Part shown: positions 6,727-13,849 of the stretch, in pieces
How the letters are laid out: every line of letters starts with the position of its first letter
How positions within the stretch are numbered: the first letter of the stretch is position 1
DNA from: Candidatus Adlerbacteria bacterium
GTDB lineage: Bacteria; Patescibacteriota; Minisyncoccia; Phycocordibacterales; SBAW01
Reading direction: 5' to 3'
Assembly (NCBI GenBank): GCA_903824155.1
Contig: CAIJVL010000064.1
Location: forward strand, 1 to 19,262
DNA length: 19,262 nt
Notes under the pieces: generated by a model
The model's database searches: none
Told to the model about the DNA's origin: nothing
Seen by the model: only the letters and a program-made list of their open reading frames with translations
Translations under genes and position numbers: made by a program

Positions 6727-7653
6727 ATGGCAAACAGGCACCTTTCCAGATCAGTAGTCCTCCAAACGCTCTTCGAGTGGGACTTTCGCAACAGTAGTAC
6801 TAGTGATGCGATGGATATACTCGAGCGCAATGCCAAGGAGTTTGCTCCCGCAGCGGGAGATTTACCTTTTATGCAAGACGCCTTAAAGGGTGTCATTGAG
6901 CGTAAGCAGGACTTGGACTTAGTGATTGAAAAGGCGGCGCCCGAATGGCCGCTCGAGCGGATCGCGCCCGTCGACCGCAATGTGCTCCGCTTAGGATTGT
7001 ACGAGCTATTATTTTCCGATCGAGAAAAGGTGCCGGCCAAAGTGGCTATCAACGAAGCAATCGAGCTGGCTAAAAGTTTTGGTGGAGAAAACAGTGGCCG
7101 CTTTGTTAACGGCGTGCTTGGCGCAGTGTACAAAGAGCTGGGCGAGCCGGGCAAAGACGAAGTATCTAAAAAGAAAAAAGAAGTGCCCTACGACCAGATG
7201 CCAATCGAAAGATTAGGCGGTGCGGTGGTGTATGCCAAGCATGGAGGCGAGATTTACCTTGCATTAGTTCACGACATTTTTGGCCATTGGACGTTAAGCA
7301 AAGGTAAAATAGGCGACGCGCCCGAATTTAAAGACGAGTCTGTCGAGGAGGGCACCATCCGCGAAATAAAGGAGGAGTTGGGGCTCAACATCTCGATACA
7401 AGACAATTTGGGAGAAAACGAGTATATTGCTAGCGACCCCGAGGTGGGCAAAAAACGCAAGCAGGTTAACTACTTCCTGGCCGAGTCGCCGTACACCGAG
7501 ATTACGCTCGAGCAAAAGGGAGGTTTGGATGACGGAAAATGGTTCCGCCTTCAGGATGCTTTAGAGTTAAATTTTTACGAGGACGTATTGCCGATAGTCA
7601 CCCGCGCGGTGCAAAAAATAAACGACCGCGACCACAAAGAGAACAGAACATAG
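6727..7653 (+). CDS. nusB: NusB antitermination factor fused to a NUDIX hydrolase
   Basis: 308 aa. Residues 1-140 are NusB: N-terminal RHLSRSVVLQTLFEWDF and the C-terminal ERIAPVDRNVLRLGLYELL and AINEAIELAKSFGGENSGRFVNGVLG. NusB with S10 forms the boxA complex that keeps RNA polymerase going through rRNA operons. After a Lys-rich linker (SKKKKEVPYDQMPIERL), residues 163-300 are a NUDIX hydrolase with REIKEELGL, the catalytic half of the box; the spacing from the usual Gly to the first Glu is about five residues longer than GX5E. The closest functional guess is an Ap4A- or nucleotide-diphosphate-cleaving enzyme. No stop or start signal separates the halves. No Shine-Dalgarno is visible. rnc follows after 16 bases, probably in one operon. 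Confidence 0.93.
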   Translation: MANRHLSRSVVLQTLFEWDFRNSSTSDAMDILERNAKEFAPAAGDLPFMQDALKGVIERKQDLDLVIEKAAPEWPLERIAPVDRNVLRLGLYELLFSDREKVPAKVAINEAIELAKSFGGENSGRFVNGVLGAVYKELGEPGKDEVSKKKKEVPYDQMPIERLGGAVVYAKHGGEIYLALVHDIFGHWTLSKGKIGDAPEFKDESVEEGTIREIKEELGLNISIQDNLGENEYIASDPEVGKKRKQVNYFLAESPYTEITLEQKGGLDDGKWFRLQDALELNFYEDVLPIVTRAVQKINDRDHKENRT

Positions 7654-7669
7654 ACCAACAAATATAGAA

Positions 7670-8362
7670 ATGCAGAAAGATTTTAAAACATTTGAAGAGG
7701 CCGCCGGCGTATCGTTTAACGACCTTGAACTGCTGCGGCAGGCTTTTACCCATCGTTCGTACCTTAACGAGCACCGCGGGGAAAGCTCGGGCCACAACGA
7801 GAGGCTTGAGTTTTTAGGCGATGCCGTATTAGAGCTGGTGTCGACTCATTTTTTGTATACCAAATTTCCCCAGCATGCCGAGGGCGAGCTGACCGCGTAC
7901 CGCGCCGCATTGGTTAACGCCACTACGTGCGCCGAGGTTGCAACCGAGTTGGGGATGAACGACTACTTACTGCTGAGCCGCGGCGAAGCTAAAGACACCG
8001 GCCGCGCTCGCGGCGTGCTTTTGGCCAACGCGTTTGAGGCTTTAATAGGCGCCATATATATAGACCAAGGCTACGACGCGGCGCGCGATTTTATCGGGGC
8101 TCACCTGTTGCCAAAAATCGACGAGATTATCAAAAAGCGCCTGTGGCAGGATGCCAAGTCGACCCTGCAAGAAAAATCGCAAGAAAGCCAAGGTATTACG
8201 CCGTCGTATGCGGTCTTGGAAGAGACCGGTCCCGACCACGACAAGCAGTTTATTGTCGGCGTCTACTTAAGCGACAAACTCATAGCCAAAGGCTCCGGCA
8301 AATCAAAACAAGAAGCCGAACAGTCGGCCGCCAGAGCCGCGATCGAGGAGAAGGGGTGGTAG
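7670..8362 (+). CDS. rnc: Ribonuclease III
   Basis: Cleaves double-stranded RNA in rRNA and mRNA processing. 230 aa. The endonuclease domain has HNERLEFLGDAVLEL with Glu44 and Asp51, and LLANAFEALIGAIYIDQGY, where the acidic residue matching E. coli Asp114 is Asn120 while Glu123 (E117) is kept. The C-terminal dsRNA-binding domain runs from about 158 to 228 (ITPSYAVLEETGPDHDKQF, then GSGKSKQEAEQSAARAA). The start at 7670 lies 16 bases after the nusB-NUDIX stop, and no Shine-Dalgarno precedes it. Order nusB-rnc-smc groups RNA processing with chromosome organisation, as rnc-smc is also adjacent in many Gram-positive bacteria. Possible substrates with long perfect stems exist in this window (see the 15612-15688 repeat). 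Confidence 0.95.
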   Translation: MQKDFKTFEEAAGVSFNDLELLRQAFTHRSYLNEHRGESSGHNERLEFLGDAVLELVSTHFLYTKFPQHAEGELTAYRAALVNATTCAEVATELGMNDYLLLSRGEAKDTGRARGVLLANAFEALIGAIYIDQGYDAARDFIGAHLLPKIDEIIKKRLWQDAKSTLQEKSQESQGITPSYAVLEETGPDHDKQFIVGVYLSDKLIAKGSGKSKQEAEQSAARAAIEEKGW

Positions 8363-8375
8363 AGGTTTTATTTGT

Positions 8376-8381
8376 TACAAT
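8376..8381 (+). promoter_or_regulatory. -10 element immediately upstream of smc
   Basis: TACAAT, then seven bases (AGGGGGA) and the ATG at 8389. The G-rich bases are one nucleotide from the ATG. No good -35 is visible; smc may also be read through from rnc. Confidence 0.4.
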
Positions 8382-8388
8382 AGGGGGA

Positions 8389-10614
8389 ATGCGCTTAAAG
8401 ACGATAGAATTGTCGGGGTTTAAATCGTTTGCCAAAAAAACCGAACTGGAGTTTGGGGCTTCTATCACGGCTGTCGTTGGTCCCAACGGCTCGGGCAAAA
8501 GTAACATTGCCGAGTCCTTTCGCTTCGTATTAGGCGAGCAGTCGATGAAGTCGATGCGCGGCAAGCGCGGCGAGGACCTTATCTGGAACGGCTCGGGCAG
8601 TGTGCCGCGCGCAGGCAGAGCCTCGGTCAAGCTTATTTTTGACAACACGGACCGCGCTTTAAATTTGGATTTTGATGAAGTGACGCTTGAGCGCACGGTG
8701 CATCGCGACGGCGGCAACGACTATAGGCTTAATGGGAGCATCGTGCGTTTGCGCGACATTGCCGAGCTTTTGGCTCAAGCAAACATTGGAGCTTCGGGGC
8801 ACCATATTATTTCGCAAGGCGAAGCTGACCGAGTTTTAACCGCCAGTGCGCCCGAGCGCCGCGAGATGATAGAAGACGCGCTGGGCTTAACCGCCTTTTT
8901 ATATAAAAGAGAGGAGGCTGAAAGGAAGATAGAAAAGACGGCCGAAAATATGCGCGAGGTCGAATCGGCGCGCCGCGAACTTCTTCCCCATCTTAAGTTT
9001 TTGCAATCACAGGTCAAAAAGATAGAGGAAGGCGAGAAGCTGCGCGATGAGTTGTCGGTAAAGTATGCCGAATATTTAAAGCGAGAAAGCGTCTATTTAA
9101 AGCATGCCGAGACGATGTTACAAGAAGATCGCGATGAGCCGGCTCGCCAGCACGCAGCGCTTAATGCAACTATCGAGCACATCCGCCACGAGCTGAGCCG
9201 CACCCACAGCAAAGATGCCAAGGCTCAAGAGTTGATGCAGCTGGAAGAAGAGGGTCGCAACGCACGCCAGCGCCGCGAGCACCTGTCGCGCGATTTGGGC
9301 CGCATTGAAGGAGAGATTGCCGCTGCCGCGCGACTCTCTCAAACGATAGAGGGCAGCGTGCCGGCCTCGCAAGCACAGGAGTTTGCCGAGCGCACGCTGC
9401 AAGAGCTTGAAGAGGCTCTGAACCTTGATGGCCAGCCGCTTAAGGCAAAACTACAGGCATTGGTTGTGCTGGCTACCGAGTTTATGCGCCGCATCCAAAA
9501 AAGAGTAGCGCCCGAAGTTGTCAGTAAAGAAGAACTGCAGGCTAAAAAGTCTGCACTTGAAGCGCAGCTGGCCGAACTTACGGCGGACGAGACCCGCGTA
9601 CGCAGCGCGGTTGATGCGTTGCGGCAAAAAATTGACAGCGAAAAGGACGCTTCGCGCGAAGCCGAACGCGAGCTCTTTCAGACCATGGCCAAACGCAGCG
9701 AGCTTGAGGCGACCCTTTCGGCTATGCAATCGCGCGCCGACCTGCTTGCGCGCGAGCGCGAGGCTTTTGTACGCGAGCTCGCCGAGGCCGGCGCCGCTTT
9801 AGGCCGCGCCGCTGCCGAGTACGACAGCTTTGTGCTGGACGGCACCGAGGCGGACGAAGATCGCAGTGCGCAGGAAGAGCGCCGCCGTAAGCTTGAGCGC
9901 ATGAAGATCCGCCTCGAAGAGAGCGGCGCGATAGGCTCCGATGATATTTTGAAAGAATTTAAAGAGACCACCGAGCGCGAGCAGTTTTTGATGCGCGAGC
10001 TTGCCGACCTGGAAGCCAGCTCGCAAAAGCTTAAAGAGTTGATCGAGGATTTAACCCGTACGCTCGAAGTACGGTTTGACGACGGCGTGGCAAAAATAAA
10101 TACGCAGTTCGACTCCTTCTTTAAACTTATGTTCGATGGCGGTAGCGCATCGCTTGTAACCGTTAAAGAAAAAAAACTGCGCAGGGGAGCCGAAAGGTCT
10201 GACCTGGAGAGCCCTGAGCTAAGGTCAGACCTTACCGACGAGGAGGATGTGGAGGTGCAAGAGGGAATTGATATACAACTATCTCTCCCGCATAAGCGCG
10301 TCAAAGGCATACATATGTTAAGCGGCGGCGAGCGCGCGCTTATTTCGATCGCGCTTATCTTTGCTATGTCGCAGGTCAACCCGCCGCCGTTTTTGATACT
10401 CGACGAAACCGAGGCCGCGCTGGACGAAGCCAACAGCCGCCGCTACGGCGACATGATAGAGAACCTCGCTAAAAAATCTCAATTGATTTTAATCACCCAT
10501 AACCGCGAAACGATGAGCCGCGCCGGAGTGCTGTACGGCATCACGATGGGGAATGACGGCATCTCCAAATTATTAAGCGTTAAGTTTGAAGAAGCGCTCG
10601 CGGTAGCAAAATAA
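8389..10614 (+). CDS. smc: Short SMC-family chromosome-condensation ATPase
   Basis: 741 aa instead of the usual 1150-1200. Head parts are complete: Walker A GPNGSGKSN (31-39), the SMC-typical ELSGFKSFA and RGKRGEDLIWNGS, signature LSGGERALISIALIFAM (from 644) and Walker B FLILDETEAALDEAN (from 668), so it is an SMC rather than RecF or RecN. Two coiled-coil arms of roughly 150-200 residues, very rich in Glu, Arg and Ala, flank a short central segment (about 340-395, SVPASQAQEF to IQKRVAPE). The roughly 200-residue hinge with its Gly-rich dimer motif is not recognisable. An in-frame double palindrome codes RSDLESPELRSDL (about 603-615) just before the C-terminal head lobe. Start: homology begins at ATG 8389; the longer frame back to 8143 is rnc read in another frame. 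Family secure; dimerisation mode unknown. Confidence 0.92.
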   Translation: MRLKTIELSGFKSFAKKTELEFGASITAVVGPNGSGKSNIAESFRFVLGEQSMKSMRGKRGEDLIWNGSGSVPRAGRASVKLIFDNTDRALNLDFDEVTLERTVHRDGGNDYRLNGSIVRLRDIAELLAQANIGASGHHIISQGEADRVLTASAPERREMIEDALGLTAFLYKREEAERKIEKTAENMREVESARRELLPHLKFLQSQVKKIEEGEKLRDELSVKYAEYLKRESVYLKHAETMLQEDRDEPARQHAALNATIEHIRHELSRTHSKDAKAQELMQLEEEGRNARQRREHLSRDLGRIEGEIAAAARLSQTIEGSVPASQAQEFAERTLQELEEALNLDGQPLKAKLQALVVLATEFMRRIQKRVAPEVVSKEELQAKKSALEAQLAELTADETRVRSAVDALRQKIDSEKDASREAERELFQTMAKRSELEATLSAMQSRADLLAREREAFVRELAEAGAALGRAAAEYDSFVLDGTEADEDRSAQEERRRKLERMKIRLEESGAIGSDDILKEFKETTEREQFLMRELADLEASSQKLKELIEDLTRTLEVRFDDGVAKINTQFDSFFKLMFDGGSASLVTVKEKKLRRGAERSDLESPELRSDLTDEEDVEVQEGIDIQLSLPHKRVKGIHMLSGGERALISIALIFAMSQVNPPPFLILDETEAALDEANSRRYGDMIENLAKKSQLILITHNRETMSRAGVLYGITMGNDGISKLLSVKFEEALAVAK
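10194..10233. repeat. Double palindrome inserted in frame in smc
   Basis: AAGGTCTGACCT (10194-10205) and AGGTCAGACCTT (10222-10233) are perfect inverted repeats of 12 bp, 16 bases apart, and each arm is itself nearly palindromic (AGGTC-T-GACCT). The loop holds a smaller AGC/GCT stem. It encodes a duplicated RSDL motif in a variable part of SMC, before VQEGIDIQL. Looks like a small palindromic element tolerated in a coding region. Confidence 0.75.
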
Positions 10615-10625
10615 AAAGGCGGTGG

Positions 10626-10662
10626 TATAGTGCTGTTTGGACTACAGCACACACTAGGGGAG
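10626..10662 (+). promoter_or_regulatory. -10, 5' stem-loop and Shine-Dalgarno of the 73-aa ORFan
   Basis: TATAGT (10626-10631), with only a weak -35 around 10603, is followed by a perfect 7-bp stem GTGCTGT / ACAGCAC (10630-10636, 10644-10650) with a 7-nt loop, then GGGGAG (10657-10662) six bases before the ATG. If transcription starts near 10638 part of the 5' arm would be missing, so the stem may act as DNA or need an earlier start. Confidence 0.5.
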
Positions 10663-10668
10663 ATAAGA

Positions 10669-10890
10669 ATGGTACAACAAGTTCGCTGCGTTACTGAAAA
10701 CCACGGTGATTTTGAGTACGAAATTCAGCAAGATGCTAAGGGGCAAGTTCGTTCTTACCGCATGCTGATGAACAGCTCAGTCGATACTCGCAGAAAACAG
10801 CGCGTCGCGCTAAAAGACCTGCCTTCGGAGTCGCTCAAAAATACTTTTGTCGCGATGACCGGCAAGACTCGCGCCGAGCTCGGCATCTAA
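10669..10890 (+). CDS. 73-aa ORFan
   Basis: ATG at 10669 with GGGGAG six bases upstream; TAA at 10888-10890. The frame is open to a GTG at 10630, but the Shine-Dalgarno favours 10669. The product (begins MVQQVRCVTENHGDFEYEIQQ) is soluble, mixed charged, with one Cys, and ends in a short Leu/Lys helix-like stretch (LPSESLKNTFVAMTGKTRAEL). No membrane segment or known motif. It sits 54 bases after smc with its own -10 and terminator. Function unknown. Confidence 0.65.
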   Translation: MVQQVRCVTENHGDFEYEIQQDAKGQVRSYRMLMNSSVDTRRKQRVALKDLPSESLKNTFVAMTGKTRAELGI

Positions 10891-10911
10891 CACCACACTA
10901 TGTACACGCGT

Positions 10912-10941
10912 AACGCGCCCATGCTCGGGCGCGTTTTGTTT
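10912..10941 (+). terminator. Rho-independent terminator after the 73-aa ORFan
   Basis: AACGCGCCC (10912-10920), loop ATGCTC, GGGCGCGTT (10927-10935), then TTGTTT. A perfect 9-bp stem. Confidence 0.85.
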
Positions 10942-11004
10942 ACTATGCACACATTACACCACAGCTGAGCTTGCATGAAGAAACGCGTGGTGGTTAAGTA
11001 ATGG

Positions 11005-11036
11005 AGGTTACGCAGTGTAACCTATCGTTTGGGGAG
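11005..11036 (+). promoter_or_regulatory. Stem-loop and Shine-Dalgarno before the 58-aa ORFan
   Basis: AGGTTAC (11005-11011) pairs perfectly with GTAACCT (11017-11023) around loop GCAGT; GGGGAG (11031-11036) follows, seven bases before the ATG. I see no convincing promoter between 10942 and 11000; TTGCAT near 10971 is a possible -35 but its -10 is poor. Confidence 0.55.
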
Positions 11037-11043
11037 AAAGTGG

Positions 11044-11220
11044 ATGTCTGATACGCGCACACCGCACGAGAAGATAGCTGATCGCCTTGCTGCAGCAACG
11101 CAGCCTGGGGTCATTTTCGATCGAGGCCTTTACGAAGACCAACACCTGTCCTATGCAGACAGCAAGCGTCTCAGTTTGCGTGCAAGCCACGAATACAGCC
11201 AGTTGAATCTGGAAGACTAA
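11044..11220 (+). CDS. 58-aa ORFan convergent with rnr
   Basis: ATG at 11044, GGGGAG seven bases upstream, TAA at 11218-11220. The stop overlaps the rnr stop (minus-strand TAG at 11219-11217). The product (begins MSDTRTPHEKIADRLAAATQP) is soluble, charged, with no recognised domain. Its transcript must cross into rnr antisense, and a strong plus-strand terminator is found about 60 bases downstream inside rnr. Function unknown; the strong ribosome-binding site is the main support. Confidence 0.55.
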   Translation: MSDTRTPHEKIADRLAAATQPGVIFDRGLYEDQHLSYADSKRLSLRASHEYSQLNLED

Positions 11221-13187
11221 CGAACCAGTTCAAAATCAAGCGTTCTAGCGGCGAGATCAGCCGCCACCAATTTGACCCTCACCCTGTCCCCCAGGGTGAG
11301 TTTTTCTTTTGTGCGCTGGCCTATCAGCGCGTACTCTTTTTGGGAATAATTATAAAAATCATTGCCTATGGTGCGCACGCGCACCAGCCCCTCGGCGGCG
11401 CTAAGCGCTTCTTGGACATACAGGCCCCAGTCGGTCACGCCCGATATAGTTCCATCAAACACTTGTCCTATTTTGTCTGTCATATACTCCACCTGCTTGT
11501 AGCGGATAGATTCGCGCTCGGCTTCGACCGCACGCGCTTCTTGTGCGCTGGCGGTGAGGCACATCTTTTCAAGATTGGTAAATTCGTGGCGGGTTATGGG
11601 CGTGCCGCTGAGGTGGCTTGCCAGGATGCGGTGCGCCAGCATGTCGGGGTAGCGGCGTATTGGCGAGGTAAAGTGCGTGTAGTACTCGAATGATAGGCCA
11701 AAGTGCCCGATATTTTTGGTCGAGTAGATCGCCTTGGCCATTGAGCGCAAGGTGGCAGTGCGTATCAAATGCTCTTCGGGCTTGCCGACGATATCCTTAA
11801 GCAGCTTTTGGATGTCTTTGGCACTTGGCTTCTTTTTATTATGGGCAAAGTCATAGCCCATTGCGCGGACAAAGGTGGTCAGTTCTTCAACACGGTCCTC
11901 TTTAGGCGTGTCATGGATGCGGTACAAAAAGACGTAATTCTTTTCAGGCAGCTTTTTGGCGAGGCTTGAGACATACAGTGACACCTCGCGGTTGCACAAA
12001 AGCATGAACTCTTCAATAAGAAGGTTGGTCTCGATGCGCTCCTTGCGTGTGATGGCAATAGGCTTGCCGCTTTCGTCCAAGGTAAAGCGCACCTCGTTGT
12101 CGCCAAAGTCTATCGCGCCCTCGTGCTCGCGTTGTTTGCGCATCGTGCGCGAGAGGTCGCGCAGGATGTTCAGCTCATCTATATACTCGCCGCTTTGCTT
12201 GTCCAAAATCTCCTGCGCCTCTTCGTACGTAAAGCGTTTATTCGAGCGTATGACTGTTTTAGCAAATTTGCGTTCAAGCACTTTGCCGTCTTTGTTCATT
12301 CTAAAAATCGCCGAAAAGGCCAAGCGGTCTTCATCGGCTTTAAGGCTGCACACGTTGCCCGAGAGCTGGTGCGGGAGCATAGGTATGGTCGCGTCCACCA
12401 AGTACACGCTGGTGCCGCGCTTTACCGCCTCGTCGTCTATCGCGGTACCTGGTACGCAAAAGAAGGTTGCGTCGGCAATGTGCACACCGATTTCGAACTC
12501 GCCGCTGGGCAAAACTTCTATCGAAAGTGCGTCGTCAAAGTCTTTGGCGTCTTTGGGGTCGATAGTAAAAGTAGTCGACTCTCTAAAGTCCAAGCGTTTA
12601 GGTATTTCGGCGGCAATGATGTTGGCGTAATCGTCTTCTATTGCTTGCGCTTCGCGCTCAACTTCGGGAGGGAAGCTGGTAGAGAAGCCGTGCTCCATCA
12701 CTATCGCATTCATCTCTACGCGATGCTCGCCGGCGCGGCCAAGGTGCAGGGCAATAGTGCCGGTTGGGTCGGTTGTGCCGTCAAAAGAAATAAGGCGCAC
12801 TAAAACCTTTTCTCCCTCGGTATATTTGCTCGCGTCTGCCAGCTGGATGGGACGGTAAAAGCGCAGATCGGCAGGCACGGCAACCAGTTTGCCTTCCTTG
12901 GTCTCGAGCGTTGCAACAAACTCCTCTTTAGCGCGCTCTGCAATCTTAATCACTTTGCCTTTGGGGCGGGGAAAGAGGCCGGTCAGCTCAACCTCGACCG
13001 TGTCGCCGTTGAGTGCGCCCTTTAAAGCCTCGTTCGGTATTTCTATATCCTCGGTTGCCTTAGGGGCGCCTTTAACTGCAGTAGGGTCAAACGCCAAATA
13101 GCCAATCCCGCGGCGATTGACGCTGATGATGCCCTCTATGTGTTTTTTGGAGACTTCGTGTGCGCCCCTCTTCGTGCCCTGTGACAT
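11217..13187 (-). CDS. rnr: Ribonuclease R (RNB-family 3'-5' exoribonuclease)
   Basis: Degrades structured RNA from the 3' end. 656 aa. Cold-shock-like domain near the N-terminus (IISVNRRGIGYLAFD), RNB catalytic domain with TIDPKDAKDFDDALSIE, whose Asp210, 216, 218 and 219 match the metal-binding Asp set, then HFTSPIRRYPDMLAHR, and a C-terminal S1 domain (GTISGVTDWGLYVQE onward). The extended Lys-rich tail of E. coli RNase R is absent. ATG at 13187 is preferred to the TTG at 13199; a -10-like TATATT ends ten bases upstream and no Shine-Dalgarno is seen. It is the only leftward gene among rightward neighbours and converges on the 58-aa ORF. RNase II is less likely because family motifs and domain order fit RNase R. 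Confidence 0.94.
   Translation of the reverse strand: MSQGTKRGAHEVSKKHIEGIISVNRRGIGYLAFDPTAVKGAPKATEDIEIPNEALKGALNGDTVEVELTGLFPRPKGKVIKIAERAKEEFVATLETKEGKLVAVPADLRFYRPIQLADASKYTEGEKVLVRLISFDGTTDPTGTIALHLGRAGEHRVEMNAIVMEHGFSTSFPPEVEREAQAIEDDYANIIAAEIPKRLDFRESTTFTIDPKDAKDFDDALSIEVLPSGEFEIGVHIADATFFCVPGTAIDDEAVKRGTSVYLVDATIPMLPHQLSGNVCSLKADEDRLAFSAIFRMNKDGKVLERKFAKTVIRSNKRFTYEEAQEILDKQSGEYIDELNILRDLSRTMRKQREHEGAIDFGDNEVRFTLDESGKPIAITRKERIETNLLIEEFMLLCNREVSLYVSSLAKKLPEKNYVFLYRIHDTPKEDRVEELTTFVRAMGYDFAHNKKKPSAKDIQKLLKDIVGKPEEHLIRTATLRSMAKAIYSTKNIGHFGLSFEYYTHFTSPIRRYPDMLAHRILASHLSGTPITRHEFTNLEKMCLTASAQEARAVEAERESIRYKQVEYMTDKIGQVFDGTISGVTDWGLYVQEALSAAEGLVRVRTIGNDFYNYSQKEYALIGQRTKEKLTLGDRVRVKLVAADLAARTLDFELVR
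11278..11310 (+). terminator. Plus-strand terminator embedded antisense in rnr
   Basis: CTCACCCTG (11278-11286), loop TCCCC, CAGGGTGAG (11292-11300), then TTTTTCTTTT. A perfect 9-bp stem with U-tract, oriented for the 58-aa gene, lying in the rnr codons for KEKLTLGDRVRV. It is too well formed to ignore, but coding constraint could produce it by chance. Confidence 0.65.
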
Positions 13188-13197
13188 TAGTACAAGC

Positions 13198-13203
13198 AAT
13201 ATA
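13198..13203 (-). promoter_or_regulatory. -10-like element upstream of rnr
   Basis: Minus-strand TATATT ends ten bases before the ATG at 13187, which would give a leader of only a few bases. No strong -35. Confidence 0.35.
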
Positions 13204-13253
13204 CCACAGATTTATGAAAATAAAAGGGAGATACAAAAGATAAAAGGCTTTAC

Positions 13254-13282
13254 TAGACACTTTTTGTCTAATCTGCTACAGT
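13254..13282 (+). promoter_or_regulatory. Promoter of the rpsP cluster
   Basis: -35 TAGACA (13254-13259), 17 bp, -10 TACAGT (13277-13282). Start predicted near 13289, leaving about 60 nt of leader with strong secondary structure. Confidence 0.55.
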
Positions 13283-13326
13283 GTGGCCACACCCCGAGAG
13301 GGGGCCTTTTTCTAAAGGAAAAAGGC
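13281..13326 (+). promoter_or_regulatory. Attenuator-like leader before rpsP
   Basis: Three overlapping structures: a 12-bp palindrome GTGTGGCCACAC (13281-13292) at the predicted start; a C-rich/G-rich hairpin with GAGA loop (13292-13303) followed by GCC and five Ts, resembling a terminator; and a perfect 9-bp stem GCCTTTTTC / GAAAAAGGC (13304-13312 with 13318-13326) that would use the T-tract and compete with it. The layout resembles terminator/antiterminator switching. Confidence 0.45.
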
Positions 13327-13337
13327 AATAAAGAAGA

Positions 13338-13343
13338 TATAAA
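13338..13343 (+). promoter_or_regulatory. Second -10-like element directly before rpsP
   Basis: TATAAA, six bases, then the rpsP ATG at 13350. Could give a leaderless rpsP transcript in addition to the upstream promoter; no clear -35. Confidence 0.3.
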
Positions 13344-13349
13344 GACAAT

Positions 13350-13766
13350 ATGTTAACTATCCGCCTTACCCGCGTTGGCAAAAAGAACGACCCGTCTTTC
13401 CGGGTTATTGTTGTTGAGTCCAAGCGCAAACCGCAGCCGGGCAACTACCTCGAGATGGTAGGCTCGTACGACCCACGCACCGACCGTATTGACCTTAAGG
13501 CCGACCGCATCAAGCACTGGATAGGTATGGGCGCTACTACCTCGGAAACCGTCCACAACCTGCTTGTTTCCAATAAAATAATCGATGCTAAAAAGATAAA
13601 CGTATTGCCCAAGAAGACTGTAGCGAAGGTTGAGGCGGCCCCTTCCGCAGATGCCGCTGCGCTCCCCCTCGAGGACTCGGCGCTCGACTCCGCAGCACCC
13701 GCGGAAGAGTCCGCACAGACAGAAGTTGCAGTTGAGGAAGCTCCGTCTGAAGAGGCAGCTGCATAA
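13350..13766 (+). CDS. rpsP: Ribosomal protein S16 with acidic Ala-rich tail
   Basis: Small-subunit protein needed for 30S assembly. Residues 1-90 are a clear S16: MLTIRLTRVGKKNDPSFRVIV, SKRKPQPGNYLEMVGSYDPRT and NKIIDAKKINVLPKK. It then continues for about 45 residues of Ala, Glu, Ser and Pro (ending EEAPSEEAAA), so the protein is 138 aa against 80-90 usually. The tail is low-complexity and acidic, likely disordered. ATG at 13350 fits the family start; no Shine-Dalgarno lies close. First gene of the rpsP-khpA-HD-trmD cluster. Confidence 0.95.
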   Translation: MLTIRLTRVGKKNDPSFRVIVVESKRKPQPGNYLEMVGSYDPRTDRIDLKADRIKHWIGMGATTSETVHNLLVSNKIIDAKKINVLPKKTVAKVEAAPSADAAALPLEDSALDSAAPAEESAQTEVAVEEAPSEEAAA

Positions 13767-13808
13767 TTGCTACTGTTGGTAACTCGTTTGCCATACACAA
13801 ACCTCCGT

Positions 13809-13814
13809 TACAAT
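13809..13814 (+). promoter_or_regulatory. Possible -10 element upstream of khpA
   Basis: TACAAT, with TTGCCA (13788-13793) as a -35 at 15 bp. It lies in the 83-bp gap after rpsP. A further TATACT at 13841-13846 is only three bases from the khpA ATG. Confidence 0.3.
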
Positions 13815-13849
13815 AGACGCATAGTCTTTAACAAAATAAATATACTGTC

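Noticed and set aside
8143..8388. 82-residue N-terminal extension of SMC
   Set aside because: Out-of-frame reading of rnc; SMC homology begins at 8389.
12123..12803. 226-codon plus-strand ORF opposite rnr
   Set aside because: Shadow of rnr; composition and lack of motifs give no support.
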